From Myxococcus sp. RHSTA-1-4 (GTDB lineage: Bacteria > Myxococcota > Myxococcia > Myxococcales > Myxococcaceae): 64,000 bases of DNA. The number at the start of each line of letters is the position of its first letter. Positions within the stretch are counted from its first letter, which is position 1. The DNA lies in the NCBI RefSeq assembly GCF_020037125.1, contig NZ_JAIQDG010000037.1, positions 44,472 through 108,471 of the forward strand, written 5' to 3'. This document shows positions 41,305-49,630 of the stretch, one piece after another. The notes below the pieces were generated by a model. The model was given only the letters and a program-made list of their open reading frames with translations. It was not told where the DNA came from and did no database searches. A program made the position numbers and the translations under genes.

Positions 41305-43029
41305 ATGTCACGGTTGCGTAGCCTGCTGCTGTCGCTGTCACTCCTCACCGCCGCCTGCGGTGGCGAGCCTTCCGCCTTCGTCTCCGAGCCCGCGCTCGGT
41401 GAGCGCGAGGACGCCGTCACCATTCCGTCCCGGGGCTTCGCAACGACGCTGGATGTCGGCGCGTGGAACCTCGAGTACTTCGGCGCCGCCTCCCAGGGCC
41501 CCTCGAACGACACGCTCCAGCTCCAGAACGCGCGTGACGTCATCCAGGGCGCGGACCTGGACCTCTGGGGCGTGGAGGAGATTGTCAGCGCCGCCCAGTT
41601 CAACACGCTTATCTCGCAGCTCCCCGGTTACGCGGGCCTCCTCGGCAGCGACCCGAGCGTGCAGAACGGCAGCACCTACTACACCGCGGGCGAGCAGAAG
41701 GTGGCCCTCGTCTACAAGACGGGCGTGGCCTCGGTGCTGAGCGCGCGCGTCGTCCTCACCGCCGATGCCACGCTCTTCGCCGGCCGGCCTCCGCTCGAGG
41801 TCCAGATGCGGGTGAGTCTCAACGGGCACACCGAGGACCTCGTGGTCATCGTCCTGCACGCCAAGGCGATGAGCGACGTGGACAGCTGGCAGCGTCGCGT
41901 GGATGCCTCCCAGGCCCTCAAGTCCTACCTGGACAGCACCTGGCCGTCCGCCAAGGTGCTGGTCATCGGTGACTTCAATGACGACGTGGACACCTCCATC
42001 ACCTCCGGCCTCGCGTCGCCGTACGAGAACTTCGTGGCGGATGCGAACGACTACACCTTCACGACGCAGCCGCTCTCGGCGGCGGGGCTCACCTCCGTCA
42101 TCGGCTACAAGCAGGTCATCGACCACCACCTGGCGACCAACGAGGTGCAGGCCCTCTACGTCCCGGGCTCCGCCGAGGTGTACCGGGTGGACGCGTACAT
42201 CTCCAGCTACGACACCACCACCACGGACCATCTCCCCGTCCTCACGCGCTACTCCTGGGGCAACACGGGCGCGTCGCTGACGGTGACCTCGCCCAACGGT
42301 GGCGAGAGCTGGGCGGGCGGCGGCTCGCGGACCATCACCTGGACCGCGAACCAGGTGTCGACCGTGGCGCTCGAGTACTCGCTGGATGACGGCGGCTCCT
42401 GGACGCTCATCGCCAACGCGCAGGGCTCGGCGGGCAGCTACACGTGGACGGTGCCGGACAGCGCCACCTCCCAGGCGCGCGTCCGGGTGAGCGACGTGGC
42501 CAATGCGTCCATCTCGGACAGCAGCGACGGGGCGTTCACCATCACCTCCACCAACACGGCGGGCAACGTGGTCCTGCACGAGATTCTCGCCAACGAGATT
42601 GGTTCCGACGCCGCGACGGAGTTCATCGAGCTCATCAACACGGGCGGCTCCGCGGTGGACCTCAGCGGGTGGACGTTGTGGGACGCGACGGGCCTACGGC
42701 ACACCTTCGCCAGTGGCACCAGCCTGGGCGCGGGCAAGGCCCTCGCGGTGTTCGGCAAGGCCACCGCCATTCCGAACGGGCTGGGCAACGCGGTGGCAGC
42801 CACCACGGGCGGTCTGAGCCTCAACAACGGTGGTGACACCGTGACGCTCCAGAAGGCGGGCGGCGCGGTGGTGGATGCGTACACCTATGCCGCGGCGCTC
42901 GCGGGGCAGGACGGCGTGTCCATGAACCGCAACCCGGACGGCAGCGCCACGGGGAGCTTCGTGCTCCACACCAGCCTCTCCACGCGCAGCGCCTCGCCGG
43001 GCACGCGCGCCAACGGCACGGAGTTCTGA
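41305..43029 (+). CDS. Secreted lipoprotein: EEP-fold phosphodiesterase/nuclease with lamin-tail domain
   Basis: 574 aa. Lipoprotein signal (LLLSLSLLTAAC, Cys at about residue 18). Residues 45-325 are an endonuclease/exonuclease/phosphatase fold (DVGAWNLEYFG, DLDLWGVEEI, VVIVLHAKAMSD, VLVIGDFNDDVD, TDHLPVLTRY), with the catalytic Asn, Glu, Asp and His visible. Residues 330-420 form a beta domain of Ser/Thr-rich type (LTVTSPNGGESWAGGG), and 425-540 a lamin-tail domain (VVLHEILANEIGSDAATEFI, LSGWTLWDATG). It is probably a surface nuclease. GAGGA lies 7 bases before ATG 41305. Confidence 0.85.
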   Translation: MSRLRSLLLSLSLLTAACGGEPSAFVSEPALGEREDAVTIPSRGFATTLDVGAWNLEYFGAASQGPSNDTLQLQNARDVIQGADLDLWGVEEIVSAAQFNTLISQLPGYAGLLGSDPSVQNGSTYYTAGEQKVALVYKTGVASVLSARVVLTADATLFAGRPPLEVQMRVSLNGHTEDLVVIVLHAKAMSDVDSWQRRVDASQALKSYLDSTWPSAKVLVIGDFNDDVDTSITSGLASPYENFVADANDYTFTTQPLSAAGLTSVIGYKQVIDHHLATNEVQALYVPGSAEVYRVDAYISSYDTTTTDHLPVLTRYSWGNTGASLTVTSPNGGESWAGGGSRTITWTANQVSTVALEYSLDDGGSWTLIANAQGSAGSYTWTVPDSATSQARVRVSDVANASISDSSDGAFTITSTNTAGNVVLHEILANEIGSDAATEFIELINTGGSAVDLSGWTLWDATGLRHTFASGTSLGAGKALAVFGKATAIPNGLGNAVAATTGGLSLNNGGDTVTLQKAGGAVVDAYTYAAALAGQDGVSMNRNPDGSATGSFVLHTSLSTRSASPGTRANGTEF

Positions 43030-43106
43030 CAGGCGCCTCGAGCCCATCGCCCCCGGCTCCGCGCGGCCGTCACTCCCTCGGGAGATGGCGGCCACGCGGC
43101 AATAGC

Positions 43107-43877
43107 TCATATCCGGGCGAGGACGAGCCGGGCCATCTGGACCGCGTCGGCGTTGTCGGAGGTCTGCGCGATCCGGAGGACGTCGTCACGCACGGCGTGG
43201 CCGAGGTGCACCAGCCCCCAGCCCGCTTGGGAGCGTACGTTCCAGGCAGGGTCTTCGAGCGCGGCGAGGAGGCCGTCCTTCGCCCGGATGTCGCGGAGCT
43301 CGTCGATGGCCAGCGCCGCATGTGCGCGGACCTCGATGTGGCTGTCGGTGCGTAGGAGCCCCAGCAGCCGGTCCAGGTAGCGAGGATTCTTGTCGAGCGC
43401 GGCCTCCATCAGCCCCCGCACCCGCTCGGCGGAGTGCACGCTCTCGAGAAGTTGCTCGATTCCCCGAAAGGGTAGGGTCAGCCGCAGCAGGTGCTCGCTG
43501 TAGGGGTGGTGGCCAGGCACGTTGTCCTGGTCAGCGACGAACGTCTTCTTCTTGTCCGACCAGCGCCTTGGCCATCCCCGCAGGACGCGCTGCCCACCCT
43601 CCGCGAGGTACACGGCCGCCAGGTTGTATCCGTGACCCGCCGGGACGCCCGCGGGCGCCGGGTCTCCATGCGCCGCGCCCGCGACGACACGCACGAAGAG
43701 TCCTCCGGCCCCCGAGCGTGCCTGCTCGGAGTCCGCTTCGTGCACATGGCCGGAGAGGTGCAGGTGCGCATGGTTTCGAATCCACGCATCCGCGTTCTGC
43801 TCGTCCGCGAGCCTTCTCGCCAGGTCGGCCCTCCGGGCCGCCCCTGCGCGGAATGGAGCGTCCGTTTCACGAGCCCC
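43107..43877 (-). pseudogene. 5'-truncated metallophosphoesterase with HEAT repeats
   Basis: The open frame runs from a TGA at 43880 with no start codon until GTG 43745. Before that GTG it already encodes recognisable enzyme sequence (NAHLHLSGHVHEADSEQA, the last metal-binding GHxH of calcineurin-like phosphoesterases), so the N-terminal two-thirds of the catalytic domain are missing. After it come GHGYNLAAVYL and HEAT-type repeats (RVRGLMEAALDKNPRYLDRL, IEVRAHAALAIDELRDIRA, WNVRSQAGWGLVHLGHAV). A 65-bp direct duplication lies at the broken end. Expression of a 212-residue product from GTG 43745 is possible but would lack the enzyme. Confidence 0.7.
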
Positions 43878-43956
43878 TCAGCGCGCGAGGCCAGCCTCCG
43901 GGCCGCCCATGACTGGAATGGAGCGTCCGTTCCGCGTGACCTGCCCGGTCCTCACC
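43831..43956. repeat. 65-bp-period direct duplication with inverted-repeat core
   Basis: CTCCGGGCCGCCC...GGAATGGAGCGTCCGTT occurs at 43831 and again at 43896, nearly identical over about 36 bases. Each copy contains GGAATGGA-GCG-TCCGTTCC (or TTTC), a near palindrome. A related copy lies at 54862. The remaining 43957-44155 stretch holds nothing I recognise. Confidence 0.75.
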
Positions 43957-44155
43957 GCCCGCAGGCCTCTGCCTACCAGCCATGTCAGCCCCCTGCGGTA
44001 GACACCATGTCGCGGGCGGAGCGCTCCTTTCAGCGGAGCCTCGTCCCAGGGGCGGGAGGGGAATGGGGATGTGGACGGCGGAGCAGCTGTACCTCATGAG
44101 CATGCGGGACTCGGCGGCCGCGCCACCCTCGCGCAATTCTCTACCGCGTCGCGAA

Positions 44156-44578
44156 TCAGTGCGGCGTGAAGGCGCGGTGCCGATCGAGCCAGCGCTGGGC
44201 CTGCTCCAGGTTGTCGACGAACTCCACGTCGAAGCGCTTCCTGCCGGACAGCAGCATGGCCACGGTGAGCCCCTTGGCGGTGATTCGCTGGAGGAGGCCA
44301 CCACCGACGAAGACCATCCCCTTGAGCCAGTCCGAGTTGCTGTTCCGGGCAAGGTACTGGCGGGCCTCCTGCGAGAGCCGGGGGTAGGGGAAGTCCGGCA
44401 TGGGCGTCATCAGCACCACGCAGTACACGGGCCCCGCCGCGGAGACCTCGCGGATGATGTCCACCCACTTCGGGGCGTCCTCCGCGGTGATCCACCCGCG
44501 CACCGTGGTCCACAGGATGTCCGGTGGCTCGAAGCGGAGCTGGTGGTTGCCGACAATCCATTCTCCCGGCTGGTCCAT
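44156..44578 (-). CDS. Small SpoIIAA/STAS-like protein
   Basis: 140 aa, no signal peptide. Pattern of strands and helices (QLRFEPPDILWTTVRGWITA, GPVYCVVLMTPM, ARQYLARNSNSDWLKGMVFV, RFDVEFVDNLEQAQRWL) resembles the SpoIIAA-like/STAS fold common in myxobacteria. Function unknown. ATG 44578 has GGGAGG 5 bases upstream, and this ribosome site is the 3' arm of a perfect 8-bp hairpin (44584-44608). Confidence 0.65.
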   Translation of the reverse strand: MDQPGEWIVGNHQLRFEPPDILWTTVRGWITAEDAPKWVDIIREVSAAGPVYCVVLMTPMPDFPYPRLSQEARQYLARNSNSDWLKGMVFVGGGLLQRITAKGLTVAMLLSGRKRFDVEFVDNLEQAQRWLDRHRAFTPH

Positions 44579-44583
44579 GGCGG

Positions 44584-44608
44584 CCTCCCGTCACTCTGGG
44601 ACGGGAGG
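44584..44608 (-). promoter_or_regulatory. Ribosome-site-sequestering hairpin
   Basis: On the gene strand CCTCCCGT pairs perfectly with ACGGGAGG around a 9-base loop; the second arm contains the GGGAGG ribosome site for ATG 44578. Confidence 0.6.
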
Positions 44609-44671
44609 AGCGCCCGCTTGTGAATCCGTGCCGTGAGGAGAGGGGCCGTCACCGCGCGCGAGCGACTCGCG

Positions 44672-45007
44672 TCACGACAGCCGGTCCGCCAGTCCGCGGG
44701 CCACGTCGCGCACCGCCTGCCGGTGCTGGGCGATGCGGCCGCGAGCCCACTCGGGCGCCAGCTCCAGCTCCTCGGGGAAGAAGAGGTCCTCGCCGAGCCC
44801 CTCCACGTGGACCTGGATGAGCGGGTCCGCCGGGTACTGGGTGGCCGGGTCGTCGAACACCAGCGCCACCACCACGCCCGTGCGTCCGAGGAAGCGCTGG
44901 CTGATGGTGCCGTCCTCGGAGCTGCTGACGACCTTCACGGACTCGCCGATGCGCACCGGCGCGCCGTCCACGTCACTGCACACGATGAGAGAGGGGTCCT
45001 GGATCAT
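44672..45007 (-). CDS. Small hypothetical protein of the ECF sigma operon
   Basis: 111 aa, soluble, acidic. The N-terminal 75 residues look like a small beta-barrel (APVRIGESVKVVSSSEDG, RFLGRTGVVVALVFDDPA, PLIQVHVEGLGEDLFFPEEL), followed by a helix. ATG 45007 overlaps the preceding stop (ATGA), so it is translated with the sigma/anti-sigma pair as third gene. Function unknown. Confidence 0.7.
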   Translation of the reverse strand: MIQDPSLIVCSDVDGAPVRIGESVKVVSSSEDGTISQRFLGRTGVVVALVFDDPATQYPADPLIQVHVEGLGEDLFFPEELELAPEWARGRIAQHRQAVRDVARGLADRLS

Positions 45008-45669
45008 GGCGCGTAGGAACGGGGTTTGAGCGACTTGGAGATGACCAGCGACGCGACGGTGACGATTCCCCACGCCAGCAGGTGGTAGCCGGCGACGTGC
45101 CGCCAGTCCCGCTCGCACGCGAGCTCGCCCAGGAAGGCTCCCGTCGTCCCCACCGCCAGCCCCGCCACCAGGGCGCGCAGCGGCTCGAAGACGGCGCTCC
45201 GCAGCGCGAGCAGCGCCACCACCAGCGGCACCACACCCACCGCGAGGTGGCTGGCCGTGCACACCCAGGCGGGTAGGGTGGGCGTGCCGTGCGGCGTGCC
45301 CCGCGCGAGCACCAGCACCGCCGCGCAGGTCATCGCCAGCACCACGCCGAGGCGCCGCAGCCCGCGGCCCCGGGGAGAGAGCGCGCCCCAGGCACAGGTC
45401 GCGCTCGTGCCCAGCAGCAGCACGAGCAGGTGCGCGCGGCCCAGCAGCGTGGCGCCGGTGGTGGCCCCCACGGCCAGCATCACCAGGGCCACCGTGAGCG
45501 CCAGGCCTCCCGAGGCCGCCATCAGCCACACCGCCTGCGTGCGCCAGCGCCGCACCGGACGGCGCAGCGCCAGCTCTCCACGGGCCGCCGCGAGCACGCG
45601 CTCGGCCGCGGCGCTGTCACGCGGGGGCTCCCGCGAGAGGAGCTCGTCGAGGTCCACGGGCGGGCTCAT
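45004..45669 (-). CDS. Multi-spanning membrane protein, probable NrsF/DUF1109-like anti-sigma factor
   Basis: 221 aa. About 45 cytosolic residues (VDLDELLSREPPRDSAAAER) are followed by six hydrophobic helices (AVWLMAASGGLALTVALVML, HLLVLLLGTSATCAWGAL, LGVVLAMTCAAVLVLARG, HLAVGVVPLVVALLALRS, and two more). The layout matches NrsF-type anti-sigma factors (DUF1109), and ATG 45669 overlaps the sigma gene stop by 4 bases. The role is inferred from topology and position. Confidence 0.7.
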   Translation of the reverse strand: MSPPVDLDELLSREPPRDSAAAERVLAAARGELALRRPVRRWRTQAVWLMAASGGLALTVALVMLAVGATTGATLLGRAHLLVLLLGTSATCAWGALSPRGRGLRRLGVVLAMTCAAVLVLARGTPHGTPTLPAWVCTASHLAVGVVPLVVALLALRSAVFEPLRALVAGLAVGTTGAFLGELACERDWRHVAGYHLLAWGIVTVASLVISKSLKPRSYAP

Positions 45670-46214
45670 CGTGCCGCCTCCAGCGGGGCCAGCAGCTCGC
45701 GCAGCCGCTCGTAGCCCCGGTGCGCGCGGAGCCGGGCCGCGCCCGCGCTGATGCCCCGCAGCGCGGCGATCTCCTCGAAGGACCAGCCCTCCACCTTGCT
45801 GAGGACCACCGCCTCCCGCTGGTCCGGGGGGAGCTGTTGCAGCGCATCCAGCAGGTGCCTGCGCAGGCTCGGGTCACCGGCCGGTGGCTGGACCGACGCG
45901 GGCGCGGAGGTGTCCTCCCGGGAGGCGTACGCCTCCACGTGGTGCTGGTGCCGCAGCGCGTCCCGCGCGGCGTTGGCGGCGATGGTCATCAGCCACGGCA
46001 GGAAGCGGGTGCCCGGCTCGTACCGGCCCCGGGCCCGGATGACGGACAGGAAGGTGGACTGCAAGAGGTCCTCCGCGAGCGGGCCACTGCGCACCATGCG
46101 CGTCAGGAAGCCCTGCACCCGCCCGGAGTGGCGGGCGAACAAGGCCTCGAAGGCGTCGTGTGCTCCGTCGCGAAACCGTTCCATGAGCTCTTCGTCCGTC
46201 GGACTCCCCATCAC
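45666..46214 (-). CDS. ECF RNA polymerase sigma factor
   Basis: 182 aa. Region 2 (about 10-85): ALFARHSGRVQGFLTRMV, LAEDLLQSTFLSVIRARGRY, WLMTIAANAARDALR. Region 4 (about 115-170): LQQLPPDQREAVVLSKVEG and WSFEEIAALRGISAGAARLR. Start is GTG 46214 or, more likely, ATG 46211 with GGGAG 8 bases upstream. It heads a three-gene operon with its membrane anti-sigma factor. A GGAAAC/CGTA promoter directly upstream suggests it drives its own expression. Confidence 0.9.
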   Translation of the reverse strand: MMGSPTDEELMERFRDGAHDAFEALFARHSGRVQGFLTRMVRSGPLAEDLLQSTFLSVIRARGRYEPGTRFLPWLMTIAANAARDALRHQHHVEAYASREDTSAPASVQPPAGDPSLRRHLLDALQQLPPDQREAVVLSKVEGWSFEEIAALRGISAGAARLRAHRGYERLRELLAPLEAAR

Positions 46215-46224
46215 CCGTCTCCCG

Positions 46225-46296
46225 TACGGCCCGGCTCCGAAAATGTTTCCAGATGCCCGGGCAGGCCGGCTCGCGGCGGCAAGTTGCTGGAAACAT
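46225..46296 (-). promoter_or_regulatory. ECF-type promoter and inverted repeat upstream of the sigma gene
   Basis: Read toward the sigma gene: GGAAAC (46250-46245), 16 bases, then CGTA (46228-46225), close to the ECF consensus. The -35 box belongs to CTGGAAACAT, which is repeated in the opposite direction at 46287-46296 (perfect 10-bp inverted repeat, 34 bases between). Transcription would start almost at the start codon. Confidence 0.6.
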
Positions 46297-46338
46297 AGGG
46301 GAAACCAGCGGGCGCTGCCTCACCGGGATGGAGGGCCG

Positions 46339-47532
46339 TCAACCGGGCAGCAGTACGAGCCGGGCGATTTCCGGCGGCGCGCCCACGCGCATGGGCGGGC
46401 CCACGAACCCGCAGCCCCGGCTGACGTAGAGCAGCGAGCGGTCCATCTGGCTCAGCCCCGCGTTGCGGTCGCCCCAGATGACGTCTCCGAGAATCGTGCC
46501 GGGAAACATCTGCCCGCCATGCGTGTGGCCGGAGACCTGGAGCCCCACGCCGCGCCGGGCCACCTCGTCGAAGTTGGAGGGCTGGTGCGCCAGCAGCACC
46601 GAGGCGCGGTCGGGCCGCACGTCGCGCAGCGCCGCGTCCAGGTCATAGCCGGGCTCGCCCAGCCGGTGCGCGCTCCAGTCGTCCACGCCCGCCAGGTCGA
46701 ACGACGCCCCGCTGTCGCCAATGGACACCGAGCGGTTGCGCAGGACGTGGATGCCCAGGCGCTCCAGGAAGGAGACCCACGCGTCCGCGTCCGAGTAGTA
46801 GTCGTGGTTGCCGGTGACGAAGAAGGTGCCATGCCGGGCGCGCAGGTTGCCGAAGCCGGAGACGAAGGGCCCCAGTCCCTCCACGGAGCCGTCCACCAGG
46901 TCCCCGGTGATGGCGATGAGGTCGGGCTTCAGGGCGTTGGTGCGCGACACCAGCTCGTCCACGAAGCGGCGTTGCAGCACCCCGCCGATGTGGATGTCCG
47001 TGAGGTGCACCAGCGTGAAGCCCTCCAGGGCCCGGGGCAGCCCGGGCAGGCGCACGGGGACGTCGCGCACGTCGGGCGGGTGGAAGGCGCGCCAGCCGCC
47101 GTAGGAGCTGACCGACGCACCCGCGAGGCCGGCGCCCAGGGCCAGCCCCCGGCCGAGGAACTCGCGGCGCTCCGGCGACTCGGGCGCCGAGGGCCCGGCG
47201 GCGGTGGAGGCCCGGCGGCTGGCACGCCACCGCGACACGTTGCGCAGCAGGTCCGCCGCGAGGGTGAAGGCGAGCAGGTAGAGGACGAGCCCCATCCACG
47301 CGAGGAAGACGAGGCCCACGATGCGCGACGCCTCCGAGGGAAGCACGGCGCCGAAGGCGCGGGCACCGAGCGCCCCCGCGAATCCCACGGCGAACACCCC
47401 CTGGGCCGCGAGGCGGGGCCCGCGGCGCGGCGTCATGTCACGGACGAGCCGGCGGTAGAGGTAGACGTGTCCGGCCGCGAGCAGCAGGAGCACCGGGATG
47501 AAGAACAGGAGGAAGCTGACCCAGCGTGGCAT
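46339..47532 (-). CDS. Membrane-anchored metallophosphoesterase (YkuE/YaeI-like)
   Basis: 397 aa. Four hydrophobic helices fill residues 1-125 (WVSFLLFFIPVLLLLAAGHV, GVFAVGFAGALGARAF, VGLVFLAWMGLVLYLLAF); an Arg-rich stretch and a Tat-like SPERREFLGRGLALGAGLA follow. The enzyme domain (about 190-390) has all metal motifs: LVHLTDIHIGG, ITGDLVDG, VTGNHDYY, LLAHQPSNF and VSGHTHGGQ. ATG 47532 has AGGAG 6 bases upstream, which is preferred to ATG 47547. Its ribosome site is half inside a bulged hairpin. Confidence 0.88.
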   Translation of the reverse strand: MPRWVSFLLFFIPVLLLLAAGHVYLYRRLVRDMTPRRGPRLAAQGVFAVGFAGALGARAFGAVLPSEASRIVGLVFLAWMGLVLYLLAFTLAADLLRNVSRWRASRRASTAAGPSAPESPERREFLGRGLALGAGLAGASVSSYGGWRAFHPPDVRDVPVRLPGLPRALEGFTLVHLTDIHIGGVLQRRFVDELVSRTNALKPDLIAITGDLVDGSVEGLGPFVSGFGNLRARHGTFFVTGNHDYYSDADAWVSFLERLGIHVLRNRSVSIGDSGASFDLAGVDDWSAHRLGEPGYDLDAALRDVRPDRASVLLAHQPSNFDEVARRGVGLQVSGHTHGGQMFPGTILGDVIWGDRNAGLSQMDRSLLYVSRGCGFVGPPMRVGAPPEIARLVLLPG

Positions 47533-47534
47533 CG

Positions 47535-47559
47535 CGGGCTCCTGCATAACGGAAGCCCG
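47535..47559 (-). promoter_or_regulatory. Bulged hairpin over the ribosome site of the metallophosphoesterase gene
   Basis: On the gene strand CGGGCTTCC pairs with GGAGCCCG (8 bp, one bulged T, 8-base loop), covering GGAG of the ribosome site. Confidence 0.45.
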
Positions 47560-47692
47560 TCCGCCGCGCCCCTGTATTCCAGGGTGGCAGGCAGGGCCCG
47601 CACGCACGCCCCCTTTCACACGGTGCCGGGGCGGGGCAGGCTTCACCCTCGCGCGAGGCCGATTTCCGGCGCGCCCCCTTCAAGAGGACTCC

Positions 47693-48169
47693 ATGCTCCG
47701 CTTCCTGCTGTCCTGTGCGCTCATCGTCCCGCTGCTCGCCGGGTGTGGTGAGGACTCCGGGGTGAACCCGGACAACGGCGACCCCTCCAAGGTGACGTAT
47801 GCGGAGAGTCTGAACGTCAATCTGGCGGACATGCAGGTCACTCCGGGCGGCGTCTACTACCGGAATGAGGGGCAGGAGGGGACAGGGGCGGAGGCCGTGG
47901 CCAACAGGCGGGTGCGGGTGCACTACACGGGCTACCTGCCGGACGGCTCCGTGTTCGACTCCAGCTTCGGTGGCGTGCCGTTCGCCTTCATCCTGGGCGC
48001 GGGCGACGTCATCAAGGGGTGGGACGAGGGCATCGCCGGCATGAAGGTGGGAGGCAAGCGGAGGCTCGTCATCCCCGCGTCGCTCGGCTACGGCGAGGAC
48101 GGTGTGCCCGGCATCATCCCTCCCTACTCGGTGCTCATCTTCGACACGGAGTTGATGTCCGTGGATTGA
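47693..48169 (+). CDS. FKBP-type peptidyl-prolyl isomerase lipoprotein
   Basis: 158 aa. Lipoprotein signal (FLLSCALIVPLLAGC, Cys at about residue 17, then GEDSGVNPD). The FKBP domain covers about 60-158 (RVRVHYTGYLPDGSVFDSSF, FILGAGDVIKGWDEGIAGMK, VGGKRRLVIPASLGYG, YSVLIFDTELMSVD), with the ligand-pocket Tyr, Asp, Val, Ile, Trp in place. It should help fold envelope proteins. AGAGGA precedes ATG 47693. Confidence 0.93.
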   Translation: MLRFLLSCALIVPLLAGCGEDSGVNPDNGDPSKVTYAESLNVNLADMQVTPGGVYYRNEGQEGTGAEAVANRRVRVHYTGYLPDGSVFDSSFGGVPFAFILGAGDVIKGWDEGIAGMKVGGKRRLVIPASLGYGEDGVPGIIPPYSVLIFDTELMSVD

Positions 48170-48351
48170 GCGCGGCGGGGCTCCCGACATCGGGGGGGCG
48201 GGCGTCCACGCGCCGACACCTTCGCCCGGGCTCCAGCCCGGGCGGCCTTTCATGGTGTTATAGCGGTGCCCTGTCTTCCGGGGCGTCGGGGCCGGGCACC
48301 TCCCGGTTCCGCAGCGGTGGTCCAACCAACCCGGAATCGGGGGGACGAGAG

Positions 48352-49548
48352 ATGGCACGGTCCGAGTCGGAGATGCTCAAGGATGGCGGCGCACACCCGG
48401 TGGGGGAAGGCGCGTTCCAGGCGCTGCAGGCGCTGATGATGCTCGCGGAGCCGGACCGGGCGGCGCAGCTCTACGAGGAGCTGGGCTCGGCGCAGCGCGA
48501 GCGGCTCCAGAAGGAAGCAGCGCAGGCTCCGGTGCAGGAGCGCCAGCGGCTGGCGGAGGTCATGCGGCTGGCGCGTGACTTCTCCGGCGCGGCGCGGCTG
48601 CTGGACGGCTGCGGCGCGGAGGCGCTGGTGGCCGAGCTGTACGTCCAGGGTGGGCAGTACGTGGACGCGGCGGAGGCGTACCTGCGCGCCGGACAGGTGG
48701 AGCGGGCGGCCGCGGCCTTCGAGCGCGGGGGCGCGCTGGAGCGGGCACTGGAGGCGTACCGGGGCCTGGGCTCGCGCGAGTCGATGGCGCAGTGCCTGGT
48801 CCGGCTGGGCCGCCCCTATGAGGCGGCGATGCTCTACCGCGAGCTGGGCCAGTCGCACGCGGAGGTGGAGGCCCTGGGCAGCGTGCCCGTGGGCGACCCG
48901 CGGCACCTGGAGTCCGTGCTGCGCATGTGCAAGCTGCTGGACGGCGAGGGCTTCACGCGGCGCGCGCTGGCGCTGCTGGCGGACACGATGCGCGGCTCGG
49001 ACGCGGCGCGCGCGGACCCGGCGCTGGCGGCGGAGAAGGCGCGCCTGTTGCGCCGCATGGGCATGGACGCGGAGGCGGAGGCGGTCATCGCCCGGCTGCC
49101 CACGAGCGCCTCGGCGCCGGAGGCCAACGGCTACGGCTACCTCAAGGCCATCCCCATCTTCGGCGAGCTGTCGCTGGAGGACATGAAGGACCTGTACCGC
49201 GTGGCGCGGCAGGTGCTCATCCCCGCGGGCGCCGTGCTGCTGGAGAAGGGCGCGCAGGGCGTGGGCCTCTTCGTGCTGCTGGAGGGCACGGTGGAGGTCT
49301 ACAGCGGCGCGGAGCCTGACGCTCGGCGCCTCAACACGCTGGGGCCCGGTGCATACCTCGGGGAAATCTCCCTGGTGCAGGACGCGCCCGTCTCCGCGCA
49401 CGTGAAGGCGCGCACGGCCGTGCGGGCGCTGCGCATCACCCGCGCCGGCTTCCAGCACTACCTGGACACGCATGAGGCCGCCGCGCTGCGCATCTTCCGG
49501 CTCTTCACGCAGAACCTCGCCGCGCGCGTGCGTGCGTTGAGCGCGTGA
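48352..49548 (+). CDS. TPR-like and cyclic-nucleotide-binding domain protein
   Basis: 398 aa, cytosolic. Residues 15-260 are helical repeats (EPDRAAQLYEELGSAQRERL, VAELYVQGGQYVDAAEAYLR, AGQVERAAAAFERGGALERA). Residues 270-395 form a cNMP-binding/Crp-like beta-roll (FGELSLEDMKDLYRVARQ, LLEKGAQGVGLFVLLEGTVE, LGPGAYLGEISLVQDAPVSA). The phosphate-binding cassette GEISLVQDAPVSA resembles functional ones but has V where the usual Arg-Ser/Thr would be read, so ligand binding is uncertain. No DNA-binding domain. Confidence 0.8.
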   Translation: MARSESEMLKDGGAHPVGEGAFQALQALMMLAEPDRAAQLYEELGSAQRERLQKEAAQAPVQERQRLAEVMRLARDFSGAARLLDGCGAEALVAELYVQGGQYVDAAEAYLRAGQVERAAAAFERGGALERALEAYRGLGSRESMAQCLVRLGRPYEAAMLYRELGQSHAEVEALGSVPVGDPRHLESVLRMCKLLDGEGFTRRALALLADTMRGSDAARADPALAAEKARLLRRMGMDAEAEAVIARLPTSASAPEANGYGYLKAIPIFGELSLEDMKDLYRVARQVLIPAGAVLLEKGAQGVGLFVLLEGTVEVYSGAEPDARRLNTLGPGAYLGEISLVQDAPVSAHVKARTAVRALRITRAGFQHYLDTHEAAALRIFRLFTQNLAARVRALSA

Positions 49549-49592
49549 GCTGTTCGAGGTGCCGGGCATCCAGGCGCTGACAGGTGCCCGGG

Positions 49593-49620
49593 TTGACAAC
49601 TCGAGGCGGGTGCTTTACCT
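49593..49620 (+). promoter_or_regulatory. Sigma-70-like promoter
   Basis: TTGACA (49593-49598) is followed after 16 bases by TTACCT. The initiation point would fall at or just before ATG 49631. It lies 45 bases after the preceding stop; a CCGGGCA/TGCCCGG hairpin at 49562-49591 just before it may end transcription of that gene. Confidence 0.45.
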
Positions 49621-49630
49621 CATCCGCATC

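Noticed and set aside
43867..44352. A 161-codon minus-strand frame between the decayed gene and the STAS-like gene
   Set aside because: Overlaps the STAS-like gene in another frame and has no recognisable protein pattern or ribosome site.
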